DNA of 64,000 nucleotides, taken from Paramyrothecium sp. XJ0827. Its lineage: Eukaryota > Ascomycota > Sordariomycetes > Hypocreales > Stachybotryaceae. The stretch lies in NCBI GenBank assembly GCA_020881915.1, contig JAJFPB010000008.1, forward strand, positions 1,240,001 through 1,304,000, written 5' to 3'. A model generated the notes under the pieces. That model was not told where the DNA came from. It saw nothing but the letters and a program-made list of their open reading frames with translations, and searched no databases. A program made the translations under genes and the position numbers. Below, one piece after another: positions 1 through 10,812 of the stretch. Every line of letters starts with the position of its first letter. Within the stretch, counting starts at the first letter, position 1.

Positions 1-2956
1 TGTTCAACGTTCTTCGTATGCCGCTTAACTTGCTTCCTCTTGTGCTTGGCCAAATTACGGATGCTTGGTCGTCTTTGAAGCGTATTGAACAATTCTTACT
101 GGAAGAAGAGCAAGAGGAGGAGGTCGTGAAGAAGTTTGATGGTGAGAATGCCATCGAGGTCCACCAGGCATCCTTTACTTGGGAGCGAACACCCACTCAG
201 GATCCTGAACGTGGACCTGCTCCAGGCAAAGGTCAAGACAAGAAGGAATCCAAGCCTGTTGCGAACAAGGTGCCGGAAAAGAAGGACGGCTTGACCGCAG
301 GCTCTTCCGGAGAGGACTCAGAAAGCACTGCCGTCGAAGAACGAGAGCCGTTCAAACTGCACGACCTCAACCTCGAGGTTGGACGAAATGAGCTGATTGC
401 TGTTATTGGTACGGTGGGAAGCGGCAAGAGTTCTCTGCTGGCAGCCCTTGCTGGTGACATGCGCAAGACGAACGGCGAGGTTGTGTTTGGCGCGTCAAGA
501 GCTTTTTGCCCTCAGTATGCCTGGATCCAGAACACCACTTTGCGTAACAACATCACGTTCGGCAAGGACTTTGATAGGTCGTGGTACAGGGAAGTCATTA
601 AAGCGTAAGTTTGTCCATTCTGATACACAGATAACGTGCTTGCTAACTTGAACCTAGATGTGCACTACAAGCTGACCTGGACATGTTACCGAACGGCGAC
701 CAGACAGAGATTGGTGAACGCGGCATTACCATTTCCGGTGGCCAGAAGCAGCGCCTGAACATTGCGCGAGCCATCTATTTCGACGCTGATATCGTGTTGA
801 TGGACGACCCGCTGAGCGCCGTCGACGCTCATGTCGGACGCCACATCTTTGACAATGCTATCCTCGGTCTTCTCAAGGACAAGTGCCGTATCCTGGCCAC
901 CCACCAGCTCTGGGTTCTCAGTCGCTGCGACCGAATTGTGTGGATGGAAGACGGCAAGATCCAGGCCGTCGATACATTTGAGAACCTCATGAGGGACAGC
1001 AAGGGTTTCCAACACCTCATGGAAACGACCGCCGTCGAGGAAAAGGACGACTCCGACAAGCCGATCGCGGCTGCGCCTGAGCAGAGCAAAGAGCAGCAGA
1101 AGAAGAACAAGAAGGCTGCTGCACTGATGCAGCAAGAAGAACGCGCCGTCTCGAGTGTGCCGTGGTCCGTCTACGGTGCTTACATCAAGGCATCGGGTTC
1201 CGTGCTCAACTTTCCCTTCATCATCCTACTCCTTCTTCTCTCCCAGGGAGCCAACATTGTGACGAGTTTGTGGCTCTCCTACTGGACGTCTGACAGGTAT
1301 GGCATGTCCACGGGCGAGTACATTGGAATCTATGCCGCTCTGGGCGCGGTCCAGGCTATCCTCATGTTCCTCTTCTCACTCTTGCTGTCCATCTACGGCA
1401 CCAACTCCAGCAAGGTCATGCTGCGGGATGCTGTGAGACGCGTTCTGCGGGCGCCCATGTCGTTCTTCGACACAACCCCGCTGGGCCGCATCACGAACCG
1501 CTTCTCGCGTGACGTGGATGTCATGGACAACAACTTGACGGACGCGATCCGAATGTACTTTTTCACTCTTGCCATGATCACCTCCGTCTTCGCGTTGGTC
1601 ATTGCCTACTTCCACTACTTTGCCGTTGCGCTCGCCCCGCTCTACGTGCTGTTCATCCTGGCGGCAGGATACTACAGAGCGTCGGCGCGAGAGGTGAAGC
1701 GGTACGAGTCCGTCCTTCGATCTCACGTTTTCGCCAAGTTCAACGAGGGCCTGAGCGGTGTGGCATCGATCCGGGCGTACGGCTTGAAGACGCGCTTTAT
1801 CAACGACCTTCGCACGTCCATCGACGAGATGAATGCGGCCTACTACCTCACCTTCTCCAACCAGCGATGGCTGTCAATACGCCTCGATACGATTGGCAAT
1901 ATCTTGGTTTTGGTGCTTGGTATTCTCGTCGTCACATCACGATTCAGCGTTAATCCCTCCATCGGCGGTTTGGTTCTCAGTTACATCCTGGCCATCGTCC
2001 AGATGTTCCAGTTTGCGGTTCGACAACTGGCAGAAGTCGAGAACGGCATGAACGCGGTTGAGCGCCTGCTCCACTACGGAACGCAGCTCGAGGAAGAGGC
2101 GCCCTTGCAGACCGTTGAAGTCCGCAAGAGCTGGCCTGAAAAGGGCGAGATCATCTTTGACAATGTTGAGATGCGCTACCGCGAGAATCTTCCGCTCGTT
2201 CTGCGCGGGCTATCCATGCACGTCAGCGGCGGCGAGCGCATCGGCATCGTCGGCCGAACAGGTGCTGGAAAGAGCTCCATTATGAGCACGCTGTTCCGAC
2301 TGGTAGAGATCTCCGGCGGTACGATCACCATCGACGGCCTGAACATCTCCACCATCGGTCTCTACGACCTGCGGTCCCGCCTGGCCATCATCCCCCAGGA
2401 CCCGACTCTCTTCCGCGGCACTGTCCGCAGCAACCTGGACCCCTTCGGCGAGCACACGGACCTCGAGCTGTGGTCCGCCCTGCGCCAGGCCGATCTTGTC
2501 TCCGACGACGCTGTCATGGACGACCGCGGCGTCGACGCCTCCCGCATCCACCTCGACAGCATTGTGGAGGAAGACGGTCTCAACTTCTCCCTCGGCCAGC
2601 GGCAGCTCATGGCGCTCGCGCGCGCGCTCGTCCGCGGCTCGCAGATCATCGTCTGCGACGAGGCCACCTCCTCCGTCGACATGGAGACCGACGACAAGAT
2701 CCAGAACACCATCGCCACGGCCTTCCGGGGCAAGACGCTGCTGTGCATCGCGCACCGCCTGCGCACCATCGTCGGCTACGACCGCATCTGCGTCATGGAC
2801 GCCGGCACCATCGCCGAGCTCGACACGCCCCTCGAGCTGTGGAAGAAGGGCGGCATCTTCAGGGGCATGTGCGACCGCAGCGGCATCCGCCTCGAGGACA
2901 TCAAGGGCGCCACCGCGGGCATGCAGGGGCTGGATGCCGCATCCCGCGAGCAGTAG
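1..2956 (+). CDS. ABC transporter, ABCC/MRP subfamily (YOR1-like), 3' part
   Basis: The 5' end is cut by the window; reading frame starts at base 3. Exons <1..604 and 658..2956 give 966 residues. The intron (605..657) has a GTAAGT donor, a GCTAAC branch site and a TAG acceptor. Seen in order: end of the first membrane domain, NBD1 with Walker A GTVGSGKSS, signature ISGGQKQR and Walker B ending LMDDPLSAVD, a charged linker, a second membrane domain of about six helices, then NBD2 with GRTGAGKSS, FSLGQRQL and IIVCDEATSSVD. The Asp in place of Glu after the NBD1 Walker B is the usual ABCC asymmetry. Such full-length ABCC pumps export drugs, organic anions or conjugates at the plasma membrane or vacuole. 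The layout resembles YOR1, but the substrate cannot be read from sequence. Confidence 0.95.
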
Positions 2957-3659
2957 TGGGCGCTCTTTCACGTGTGGAAGGGTCGACACATTTTCTTTGA
3001 CGTCTTCTGTTATTATCAGGGGTCACGGCATATAGGCCGACAGGGCCAAGGGCTCTGACAGCATTGGTTCAAGCATTTAAAAGTATACCCGGTTTTATAG
3101 TTGTAGCATTGTTTGGCAAGCTTTAGGATAAAAAAGCTTAGAGCAGCATAAAATGTGAGACATGCATATTTTGGCTACAGAAGTAGGACCGTTTCATTTG
3201 GGGTGTTTCACAATGGTCGTCACAGAAATCGGGCTTTCTCAGACATTGGTCTAATTACGGATGCTTTGTATTGCAAGTAAACTAAGGTATACACTGCTAA
3301 TTTTCCAGCCCGGCTTCAAAGAAGCACAGGCAATGCTTCGAGTCGCTGTAATACCAAGAGAATGTGAATGAGGCCTCGGTCATTTTTCATCGACTGGGCA
3401 ACCCCCAAACCTCTCTGCTCCGTCCGTGCAAAAAAAAGCGTGCCCGTGTGGTTGACAAGAAAACTGTCGCTGGACGCGAGACCCCCTTGATTTATATTAG
3501 TAGAGTATAGACCTACTCCAAAATTCGTTGCCAAGAATTTTACTGTAGTAGCCAAACCAGAACGCCAATCGGTGAAGCCCCAAACCCTTGTGAAGAATAG
3601 ACAAATAACGCTTTGCCGAGAAGCACCTGAGGCGATGCCCCCGCCGTGAATCCTGGCGT
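2957..3659. other. Intergenic, between convergent genes
   Basis: This stretch holds the 3' flanks of the ABC transporter and of the CSI2-like gene. I see no coding signal; it becomes AT-richer from about 3060. Confidence 0.6.
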
Positions 3660-4871
3660 CTATGACCTGTAGCCAGGGCTGCCCGTTCGCAGGTGGGCAG
3701 AGTGTCTTGAGTTGCCGGACCCAGGCATGACGGGCGGTGGGAGGCTTCCAGGGTCGTCTGCCAGCAAGTCTTCCAGGTAAGCACTAGGCGCTCGCTCTTG
3801 ACCTGGAGGAGTGTGAAGGTTTATGGAGCTGGCGCTCATGTCCCTCCTGGAAGCAGGGAAATTAGGCGTGCCAGGTGGTGATGGGTTGAGCGTGTTTCGC
3901 GAAGCATTGGCATAGTGTCCCCGTGAATCTGGCCGAAGGTTCGTCAAGCTTATCGAGTGACCGTGGTTTGGAGCCGGAGAGCCCGAGTTGGTAGCATAGA
4001 ATCCAGAAGGCAAGAACGCTGATCCCCGATTCCCGCCGTTGGGGTTGTTCTGGGCAGCGGTCGGCGAGAAGAAGAGATTGGACTGGCTGGGGTTTGACGA
4101 TGGAGTAGGGCCACGAGTGCTTCGTCGAACGGTGCGGCCAGTGGCGGCGGCGGCGGATAGCGACATGGTCGAGCCCTGGTCCGTGTACTTGTAGAAAGGA
4201 GCAGGAGGAGCAGGGAAAGAGGCCTTGTTGTTGGCGTCATGCTGGGCCATGGTGGCTCGCTGGACGGAACGGTGCAGCATGCAGCTCACAATGAATCGCC
4301 AGAGCAAGATGGCGACGCCGAAAGCACCCAAGATGGCGCCGACCGCGATAAAGACGGTGCCGTCGGGCAAGGTCGACTGCTGCATGAAAGGGGCGTCTCC
4401 AACAGGGGGAACAGCGGGTGGCGGGTACGTCGGAATACCAATTTGCCTGGTCAAAGAAGGGAAACCAGTGAGTTCAAGGTCAGAAGTGACTTGGGCACCA
4501 CCGGTGATCCTTGGCGGTTCAACGGACGTCTCGCTCACTCGCTCGCCGCCGGTGATGGAGGGCCTCTCGGTAGACTCGGACGCCTCAGAGGAAGTCCTCT
4601 CATCGTTTTCTTCGGTTGAAGACCTCGAAGGCTCAGAGGTACGCGCGGGCTGGTTTCCTTGGGTGGTCGACGCCGCCTCGTTTTCGTCATTAGGTCGTGT
4701 CGCCTGCGGAGGGGGGGCTTCAGACGAGGCCTCGTTGTTGTTGTCGTTGTTATTATCGTTGTTGCCGTTACCACCGTTGTTCTGTGCCAGCGCAGGAGCG
4801 GCAAACAGGGTCAACGACGCCAGGGTCGTGAGAAGCCCGGAGGCATCGGGGAGATATTTGGCCGGCCTCAT
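3660..4871 (-). CDS. CSI2: CSI2-like single-pass cell-surface membrane protein
   Basis: Single exon, 403 residues. The frame is open further upstream, but the Met at 4871 is directly followed by a good signal peptide (LLTTLASLTLFAAPALAQ), so I chose it. After the signal come an Asn/Asp-rich stretch (about 31-46), a Ser/Thr/Pro-rich extracellular region, one transmembrane helix (about 172-199, TVFIAVGAILGAFGVAILLW) and a cytoplasmic Ser/Pro/Asn-rich tail. The helix and its flanks resemble the fungal CSI2 family. Yeast Csi2 is linked to chitin synthase 3 localisation and septum chitin; that role is inferred here from family resemblance. The gene is transcribed towards the ABC transporter and shares its upstream region with VPS68. 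Confidence 0.75.
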   Translation of the reverse strand: MRPAKYLPDASGLLTTLASLTLFAAPALAQNNGGNGNNDNNNDNNNEASSEAPPPQATRPNDENEAASTTQGNQPARTSEPSRSSTEENDERTSSEASESTERPSITGGERVSETSVEPPRITGGAQVTSDLELTGFPSLTRQIGIPTYPPPAVPPVGDAPFMQQSTLPDGTVFIAVGAILGAFGVAILLWRFIVSCMLHRSVQRATMAQHDANNKASFPAPPAPFYKYTDQGSTMSLSAAAATGRTVRRSTRGPTPSSNPSQSNLFFSPTAAQNNPNGGNRGSAFLPSGFYATNSGSPAPNHGHSISLTNLRPDSRGHYANASRNTLNPSPPGTPNFPASRRDMSASSINLHTPPGQERAPSAYLEDLLADDPGSLPPPVMPGSGNSRHSAHLRTGSPGYRS

Positions 4872-6853
4872 TTTGGCGATGCGGTCTGCAGATATTGCTG
4901 GAACTGAGAATGAAAAGTCGAGTAAGGTATGAAATGCGCGCTGGCAAGTTTCGCTCGCAAGCTGAGGAGTGGTGTCGGCGAAGGTGGCTGAGCACAGGAG
5001 CGCGGCGACGCTGGGACGATCAGCGCCAAGGCGGCCGGGGAGGAGCGAGAAAGGAAAGGGATAGACGTGATTGATGGCGGCCAAGCAAGCGAATGAATTC
5101 GAATAGCGAATGAAATAAAAAGACTACTGGCCGGCTGACGGCATGGCGGTAGAATGCCTGGACTGGGTGAGTTGGGGGGAAGACAGACGATGGCGAAACG
5201 AGCAGGCCAAGGGCAAGGGAAAGGAGACACTGAGAGCAGGGAACAAGTTTGTACTCTATGCGACCCGAATAGGTAAGGCGCTGTTTGGCCGGCCACTAGC
5301 ACTAGCACAGCTTGCACAGGTACCTGGGCCTAAACGGTGCTGAGCAGCTGAGCACCGCTGCGAGAAAGTGCTGGGAAGGCTAATCAGCGACTCGCATTCA
5401 GAGGCCGACCCGCTAAACGAGGCCCTGCAGCTGGTTGTGAACTCAAGCCTTTAGAGGGCTCCATCGGATTTGCAGGCTAGCGACTTGGTAAGGAAAGGCC
5501 CCTCCTGACCCTACCTCCGCAGACGTTGGAGACTGAAACTTTCTCCCTACATGAGCTGGAACTCATGCATGCAACTTTGACAAGCGGCGCCCGTTACCCA
5601 AGTGACGTGACTGGGCGATGGCAGCCGTTGCGTCCAGCTTGTGCAACGGTGTGTGCTCATGACGAGGCCACTGCAGTGACCTGACGGGCAAAAGTGCTTG
5701 CGATCGGATACGGCAGGATTTGATTCTCAGGGACCCGCCTCCTTAGACGCCGGCCCCCATGTAATTTGGGCTCGGCAGCGCGGCGTTTTTTTGTGAGAAT
5801 TCTCGTATTGCCTCTAGTCGTGCCGAGCGCTCAATCAAGCGAGCTGATACGAGACGCAATTGTTGAAATGACCACATTGGAACACTGCCGTCTTATTAGT
5901 TGCTTCGAAACAACTTTTGCATGGGTTTGCGACATATCCGGTGCTCAATGAGGTTTTGTCGACTATAGGATTCCTCCTGGGCCGACAGATGACGATCTGC
6001 AACGAGGCGCATGGCTGATTGCGCGATCGCATAGCGGGAATGATGAAGGTCGCAAGCCGTGCAATGGGATGTTAGAGGTTATGCGCCTTCATTCTAGACC
6101 TGCCACTTATTTTGTAGAAGAGCATACGACCATGTACGTTTGAGGTGTAGACAACTCGGCAAGTGGTTAGCAGAAAAACTCGGAACGCGAAGACATAGAT
6201 ATACTAATACAGGTGAGGTAAAATAAGTAGTGAGTTTTATTATAAATAGATCTCTAGACTAATTATAAATTAATCCTTTACAATTCTTAGAAAATGATTT
6301 TAATTTTATTTAATAGTTATAATATTTTTCTTCAATTTTTCTTATAATTCCCTACGTCTGCTATTGACAGTAGACTGTTTTGCAGTCCGGGTATATTTGT
6401 TCACCACTTGCACAGCTACATGCTTTACTTACACATCTTCCTGGATGACCCGCCATACTGGGAACTGGACCTCAAGTCACCCACATTCAATCAATCGCAA
6501 CCAGCTACCATGTTATTAGTTTGAGTGGCGTTACTGGTGTCAGCCTGTTCGCTGAGATGCAAATTATTCATCTCCCCAGCTTTGTGAACTCAATTGCAGG
6601 CATTAACTGAGACACCACAGAGCGTGAAGAATTACATGATCAACTGCAGCTCTGCATCTGCCCACGTGACCTCGGTATCGACCACGCCAAGCCACCCCAG
6701 GCGCCTTCGTCATCCTCAGCCTCCCGAGCAGCTTCACCTACCTAGCTCGACATCCTACCATCAACCATCTCCGCAACCACCCCCGCCAACGCGCGCATCC
6801 GTCCGACCGTCGCCACATCAACTTGCTCTTGTTTCCCAGAGATCAACGGCAGC
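4872..6853. other. Divergent intergenic region with an AT-rich core
   Basis: Shared upstream region of the CSI2-like gene (-) and VPS68 (+). No convincing coding exon. Bases 6190-6350 are strikingly AT-rich (see separate entry). The last 300 bases before VPS68 are CT- and CCA-rich, as is common in fungal 5' leaders. Confidence 0.6.
6190..6350. repeat. AT-rich island, possible RIP-degraded relic
   Basis: About 160 bases made almost entirely of A and T inside otherwise balanced DNA, rich in TA dinucleotides (runs such as ttataaattaat). This is what repeat-induced point mutation leaves of an old repeat, but no element ends or reading frame can be recognised. Confidence 0.45.
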
Positions 6854-7509
6854 ATGGAGGAGGAACGTCTCTGGAAGTTTAGGCGGCCCGAGTGGCTGAA
6901 CAGCGTCTGGGTTCGCAACGCGGGCGTTTATGGCGCTGGAGCCTTGGTTAGTTGCACCGGGATGGGCATGCGAGCGCATATGCGCCTGCACGCTGCGGCC
7001 TCGAGACGACATCTGGCTAATCTCCGCTCGCGCAGTTCTCCCTCGCTTTCTACGTCATGCTCGATTCCGCCGTGTGGTCCAAGTCGGCCAAGAACGGTTC
7101 CGAAATCCACGTCAAGTTCGTCGACTGGCTGCCGCTCATCTTTTCCAGCCTCGGCATGTTGATCATCAACTCGGTCGAGAAGCAGCGATTGAGCGCCGAC
7201 TCGTTCAGCTACAGCGGCTCCGGCGTTGCGTGGAAGGCACGCGTGGTCCTCTTCCTCGGCTTCGCCTCCCTGGCCGGCGGCATGGCCGGCGGTGTGACAG
7301 TGTTTGTCCTCAAGTTCATTGTACCGGGAATATCTGGTCCTGCGCTGGGCATGGGCATCGAGAATGTCGTCAGCAATGCTTTGGTTGGTTTGAGGTATGT
7401 GCAGAAGCTGTCCTGCCGGGTTGGGCCTTTGCTAACACAATGCAGCTCGGTCGTTCTGTGGGTAAGCCAGAACATGGAAGACGAGTACTCGTACAACCTC
7501 TCCCTATAG
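6854..7509 (+). CDS. VPS68: Vacuolar protein sorting protein Vps68 (UPF0220/TMEM50 family)
   Basis: Exons 6854..6946, 7036..7394 and 7446..7509 give 171 residues, close to yeast Vps68 (184). Both introns are GT-AG (GTTAGT and GTATGT donors). The protein starts MEEERLWKFRRPEW and carries four hydrophobic segments: around GVYGAGALFSLAFYVMLDS, WLPLIFSSLGMLIINSV, WKARVVLFLGFASLAGGMAG and a C-terminal ALVGLSSVVLWVSQN. The family comprises small tetraspanning membrane proteins of endosomes and vacuoles; in yeast Vps68 works with Vps55 in late-endosome to vacuole traffic. Reading through the second intron would insert residues before the conserved end, so splicing is favoured. Confidence 0.9.
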
Positions 7510-8061
7510 GCGCCTGCGTCGTTGCGCTGACCCTTCGTCCGATGGCGTATATCTGTTGAGGCGTTTTCATAGTGTAAGCGTTGGGGACATGGCATTATGA
7601 TGGTTACGAAGGCGTGGTCTCACTGGAATGTCATCAACAATATTCCACGACCTGCGTCTGTAAGATCGAGTCTTTGCATTGTATTTCTAGAACCTGAATC
7701 ACTTGATTGCCGAATTAGCAGGCAGAATGAATTATGCTTCCATTCAAGTGACCCGGACGTTGAATACTATGTAGCCAAGAACAAAATACTCGCTTAAGGA
7801 TTCGTCTCAAACATTATCCAGGCGAAATGAACCTTTGTTGTGAACACTTTAAATTGACTGCTCTTGCAGCGCGAATCAAGGTTGACACAAGGGTTGCGTT
7901 TCGGGTCATGGCGCCATCAACCCACCTCCGTCGCTGTAACCCCTCCAACCCCAACCTCAAAAGTAAACATCACCTTAGAAGCAGCTTTTCACCACCTATT
8001 TTTAACGCCCAAACCGCCAATCCTCCATCCCTCAGATTGCATCACCCGTAACCAAATTGAA
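7510..8061. other. Intergenic
   Basis: VPS68 3' flank followed by the upstream region of the acidic hypothetical gene. No coding or RNA signal was seen. The frame upstream of the ATG at 8062 stays open only from a TTG, which I do not take as a start. Confidence 0.5.
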
Positions 8062-8616
8062 ATGGCAGACCGCACGAGGGTCACTAACGGCGCCGGCCCC
8101 AGGTGCCGAGAGGGCGGCTCGGTTGGAATTCGCCGCAACCTGTTCCAAAGCCAGCTGACAAGGCGTCCCACCGCGAGCTCGTCCAACTCGTCCGAGACCC
8201 TGCGCCTCGACGTGGACGTGCTCTCGGAATCGTCAGAGATTGTGGTGCGCGACGAGCACGGGGAGATTGAGCTCGGCGACCCGCCCACGCCCATCCTGGA
8301 AGACCCGGACGAGGTGCCCGCGGACGACCGCCAGGAGACCGAGAGTATGTGTGCACCCTCGACGCCGGGGCTCGGCGCTTACGCGACTACAGAAGAGAGG
8401 CAGCGGCTCGCGGAAGCCGTCAGGCATCACCAGGTCAATCAGGCGACGGTGCCGGACCAGCCAGAGGGTACGTTTTTTAATGCCAGTGTCCACAAGTCAT
8501 TTTACTCATTATCTGAAGAACTTCTCGAGGCGGTCAAAGCAAGCCTGAGGGCAAAAGTTGCCGCGCTCGCCGACGACAACTGGATGTACGAACCGGAAGA
8601 GCAGACTCGCGGGTGA
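8062..8616 (+). CDS. Acidic, probably disordered hypothetical protein
   Basis: The frame is open throughout (184 residues unspliced). Two GT-AG introns fit well: 8345..8392 (GTATGT...CTACAG, 48 bp) and 8468..8518 (GTACGT...TGAAG, 51 bp). Removing both gives exons 8062..8344, 8393..8467 and 8519..8616 and 151 residues, joining a charged helix that begins ETEKERQRLAEAVR to QPEELLEAVKASLRAKVAAL. The N-terminal half is Ser-rich and acidic, and the end reads DDNWMYEPEE. I do not recognise a domain. Both introns are multiples of three without in-frame stops, so retained forms would also be translatable. It is convergent with GET4 and only 84 bases from its stop. The gene is probably real, function unknown. 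Confidence 0.6.
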   Translation: MADRTRVTNGAGPRCREGGSVGIRRNLFQSQLTRRPTASSSNSSETLRLDVDVLSESSEIVVRDEHGEIELGDPPTPILEDPDEVPADDRQETESMCAPSTPGLGAYATTEERQRLAEAVRHHQVNQATVPDQPEGTFFNASVHKSFYSLSEELLEAVKASLRAKVAALADDNWMYEPEEQTRG

Positions 8617-8700
8617 AAGAACTACTGGTTCCACAACGCCTGATGTACATGCTGCCAGGTATCTATTGCTAGGTCACATTTCCGGTCATTTGCCTCATAA

Positions 8701-9739
8701 TCAGTCCAGCCCCGCCGGTGCCGGCCCGTCCAGCGGACGTGGCCCCCTTCGCTGCTGCGGCGGCGCGGCGCCTGCTCCGCCGAACAGCCCGCTCATCATG
8801 TCCATCAGGGGGTTGCTCTGCCGGGGCTTGGTGATGCCAAAGTACATCTCGGCGATCATGTCCAGCGGCTCCGACCACCCGTCCGCCTCCGACAGCTGGC
8901 CCGAGTACTTCGACACCAGGCCCTTGTAGACCTCGGGCGCGCCGCGCTGGATGGCCAGGAGGAGCAGGCCGAGGAAGTTGAGCAGCGGCAGGCTGGGGAA
9001 GATGCGGATGTCGGAGTGCGCGCTGGCGACGTCCTGCACGCCGAGGCCCGGGTTGTCGCTGCTCAGGGCGCTGGTGAAGAGGCGGTAGCAGGTGTTGGCC
9101 GCTCGGACGTTGCCCACGAGGAGGTACGGCAGGACGGCTCGGGCGGCAAAGTAGGGTGCCATGTGCGGCTCGCCTTCCTTGTACCATGCGTATTCCATCT
9201 TCAATAGAACCTCTGGAGAATCCCTCGTTCCCAAAATCAAATGACGCTCCGCCTCGTAGGTCTCGTGTTCTTCAGCGTAGAGTGATCCGATGACGTGGTG
9301 AAGCTCCGGGTCGCCGGCAGGAAACTCGCCAAACTTGGCCGACCATCTATGTACCTGCAGTCAGCTTCAGGGAGTCCAGACGAAGCTTGACTTCCACTTA
9401 CCCAACCATCTCCGTGATGAACTTCTTGCGCGTGGGCTCCTGCGCGTCGAATAGCCGCAGGCACGTCAGCAGCTTGCCCTTGGCGGGCGAGTCGGGCTTG
9501 AGCTCCGCCTGCTTGTACACGTCGACCATCATGTTACACAAGTCCCCACCGCTGCCGCCCTGGCCGGCCTTGAGCAGCGACTGCGAGACATTGGCGAGGA
9601 TGTCGATGGCGGCGGGCCAGTTCTGCGTCTTGATGTAGCGGGAGGCGGCGACGCGGGTCTGCTGCTGCGCCTCGTAGTAGTCGCCCTCCTGGATCTTCTC
9701 CTGCAGGCGGGCGACGATCCGGTCGACCTTGCTGGCCAT
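8701..9739 (-). CDS. GET4: Get4, cytosolic factor of tail-anchored protein targeting
   Basis: Exons 9739..9402 and 9346..8701 (intron 9347..9401, GTAAGT donor) give 327 residues, the usual size for the family (DUF410). The start MASKVDRIVARLQEKI was chosen because the frame above it lacks another ATG. The protein is an all-helical repeat solenoid with the family's conserved stretches: EGDYYEAQQQTRVAASRY, then HHVIGSLYAEEHETYEAERH and the mid-domain ARAVLPYLLVGNVRAANTCY. Get4 pairs with Get5 and hands tail-anchored proteins from Sgt2 to the ATPase Get3 for insertion into the ER. The C terminus is Gly/Ala/Pro-rich and variable. Confidence 0.92.
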
Positions 9740-10432
9740 GGTGGAAGGCAAGCGGGGAGTAGGCGTTAAGGAGGATGAGCTTGCTTCGGGGATCGTCGAG
9801 TGGGATGGGTTGAAGGTGACGATTCAGGTGCTTGTTAGCGTCCAGCCGAGAGGTATGACGGTTGGAGGGGTTGCGCTGCGGGAGGGGCGGTGCCGGGTTG
9901 CTTGAGTGGGTCTTCGGCCGCATCCACTTCTTGTCGACAGGAAAGAAATTGAACGCTCGTCCACCAGAAAAGATCAGCTCAAACATAAACTGCACATGCA
10001 TCGTTATTGATATGCATACCTTTCTTGCTATCATCGGTAGGACTCAAGTACAGACGCGCTGACAAACGGTCTCACAAATGATGCATGCTGTCCCCTACAT
10101 TAACCCAGGAGTTAGGCCAATCTCACTCAACGTGGGCGACGCTCATATGGCGACTGAATTTTCAGTGCACACCACGACCACCCAACGTTGCCATATTTAA
10201 CGCGCTTACAATCGGCAGTTTTATAAATGAACCAATACATTTAGCTAACATGTGCTCTCAAGCATTTCAGTGCATACACTGTACATGTGGGCAGGGAGAA
10301 AAACTTTCCCGAAAGGGTAATTCGTTTTGTGAGGAAGGTACGCGATCCGGGAGCATCGGTGTATAGTTGGATGAATCACATCACAACTCACCTATATAAG
10401 AATGAACTGTTGAATTCAAATTATAGAACGAA
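9740..10432. other. Intergenic
   Basis: Upstream region of GET4 and 5' flank of the tRNA gene. No open frame here looks coding. Confidence 0.5.
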
Positions 10433-10503
10433 ATCGGTGTGGTGGAACGGTATCATTTGCGTTTCCCATACGCAAGTCTCGGGTTCGACTCCCGGCGCCG
10501 ATA
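10433..10503 (+). tRNA. tRNA-Gly (anticodon CCC)
   Basis: A 71-base intronless cloverleaf. Acceptor ATCGGTG (10433-10439) pairs with CGCCGAT (10496-10502), discriminator A10503. The D stem is GTGG/TCAT with two wobble pairs. The anticodon stem is TGCGT/ACGCA around loop TTCCCAT with CCC at 10465-10467. The T arm is TCGGG-TTCGACT-CCCGG. Internal A-box and B-box (GGTTCGACTCC) are present and a T5 run follows at once. It reads GGG codons. Confidence 0.88.
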
Positions 10504-10507
10504 TCTC

Positions 10508-10512
10508 TTTTT
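10508..10512 (+). terminator. RNA polymerase III T-run terminator
   Basis: Five T residues begin five bases after the tRNA 3' end, the standard Pol III stop. Confidence 0.7.
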
Positions 10513-10812
10513 GTTTCGGTGTTGGTGATATATCTCGTCTTACTTTTTTGTCCTTGTTCGTCAACCCCGGCGGCGTCGTGAGCGGAAGCCACCAGACTGC
10601 TGACTTGGTGTTTCCTGTAAGGTACTTGATAAATAAGGTTTGCTCTACGTATCTGGAGGTACTCTTCAATTTGGCAGGGACAGCAGGCGCTTGATAGAGC
10701 GCTCAGCAGCGTCAAAGCAGTTGGTATATCATCATAATTCATCTATGTACGGAGTCATGTAATTACTTATCATACAGCCCATTCACATCTTTCCGATCTA
10801 TCGTCGGCGCAA
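10513..10812. other. Intergenic
   Basis: Lies between the tRNA terminator and the stop of the first 12-Cys membrane protein gene. Nothing further was recognised. Confidence 0.5.

Noticed and set aside
2210..2989. 259-residue open frame antisense to the ABC transporter NBD2
   Set aside because: It mirrors a GC-rich conserved coding region; its composition is low-complexity Val/Ala/Asp/Gly and no family resemblance is visible.
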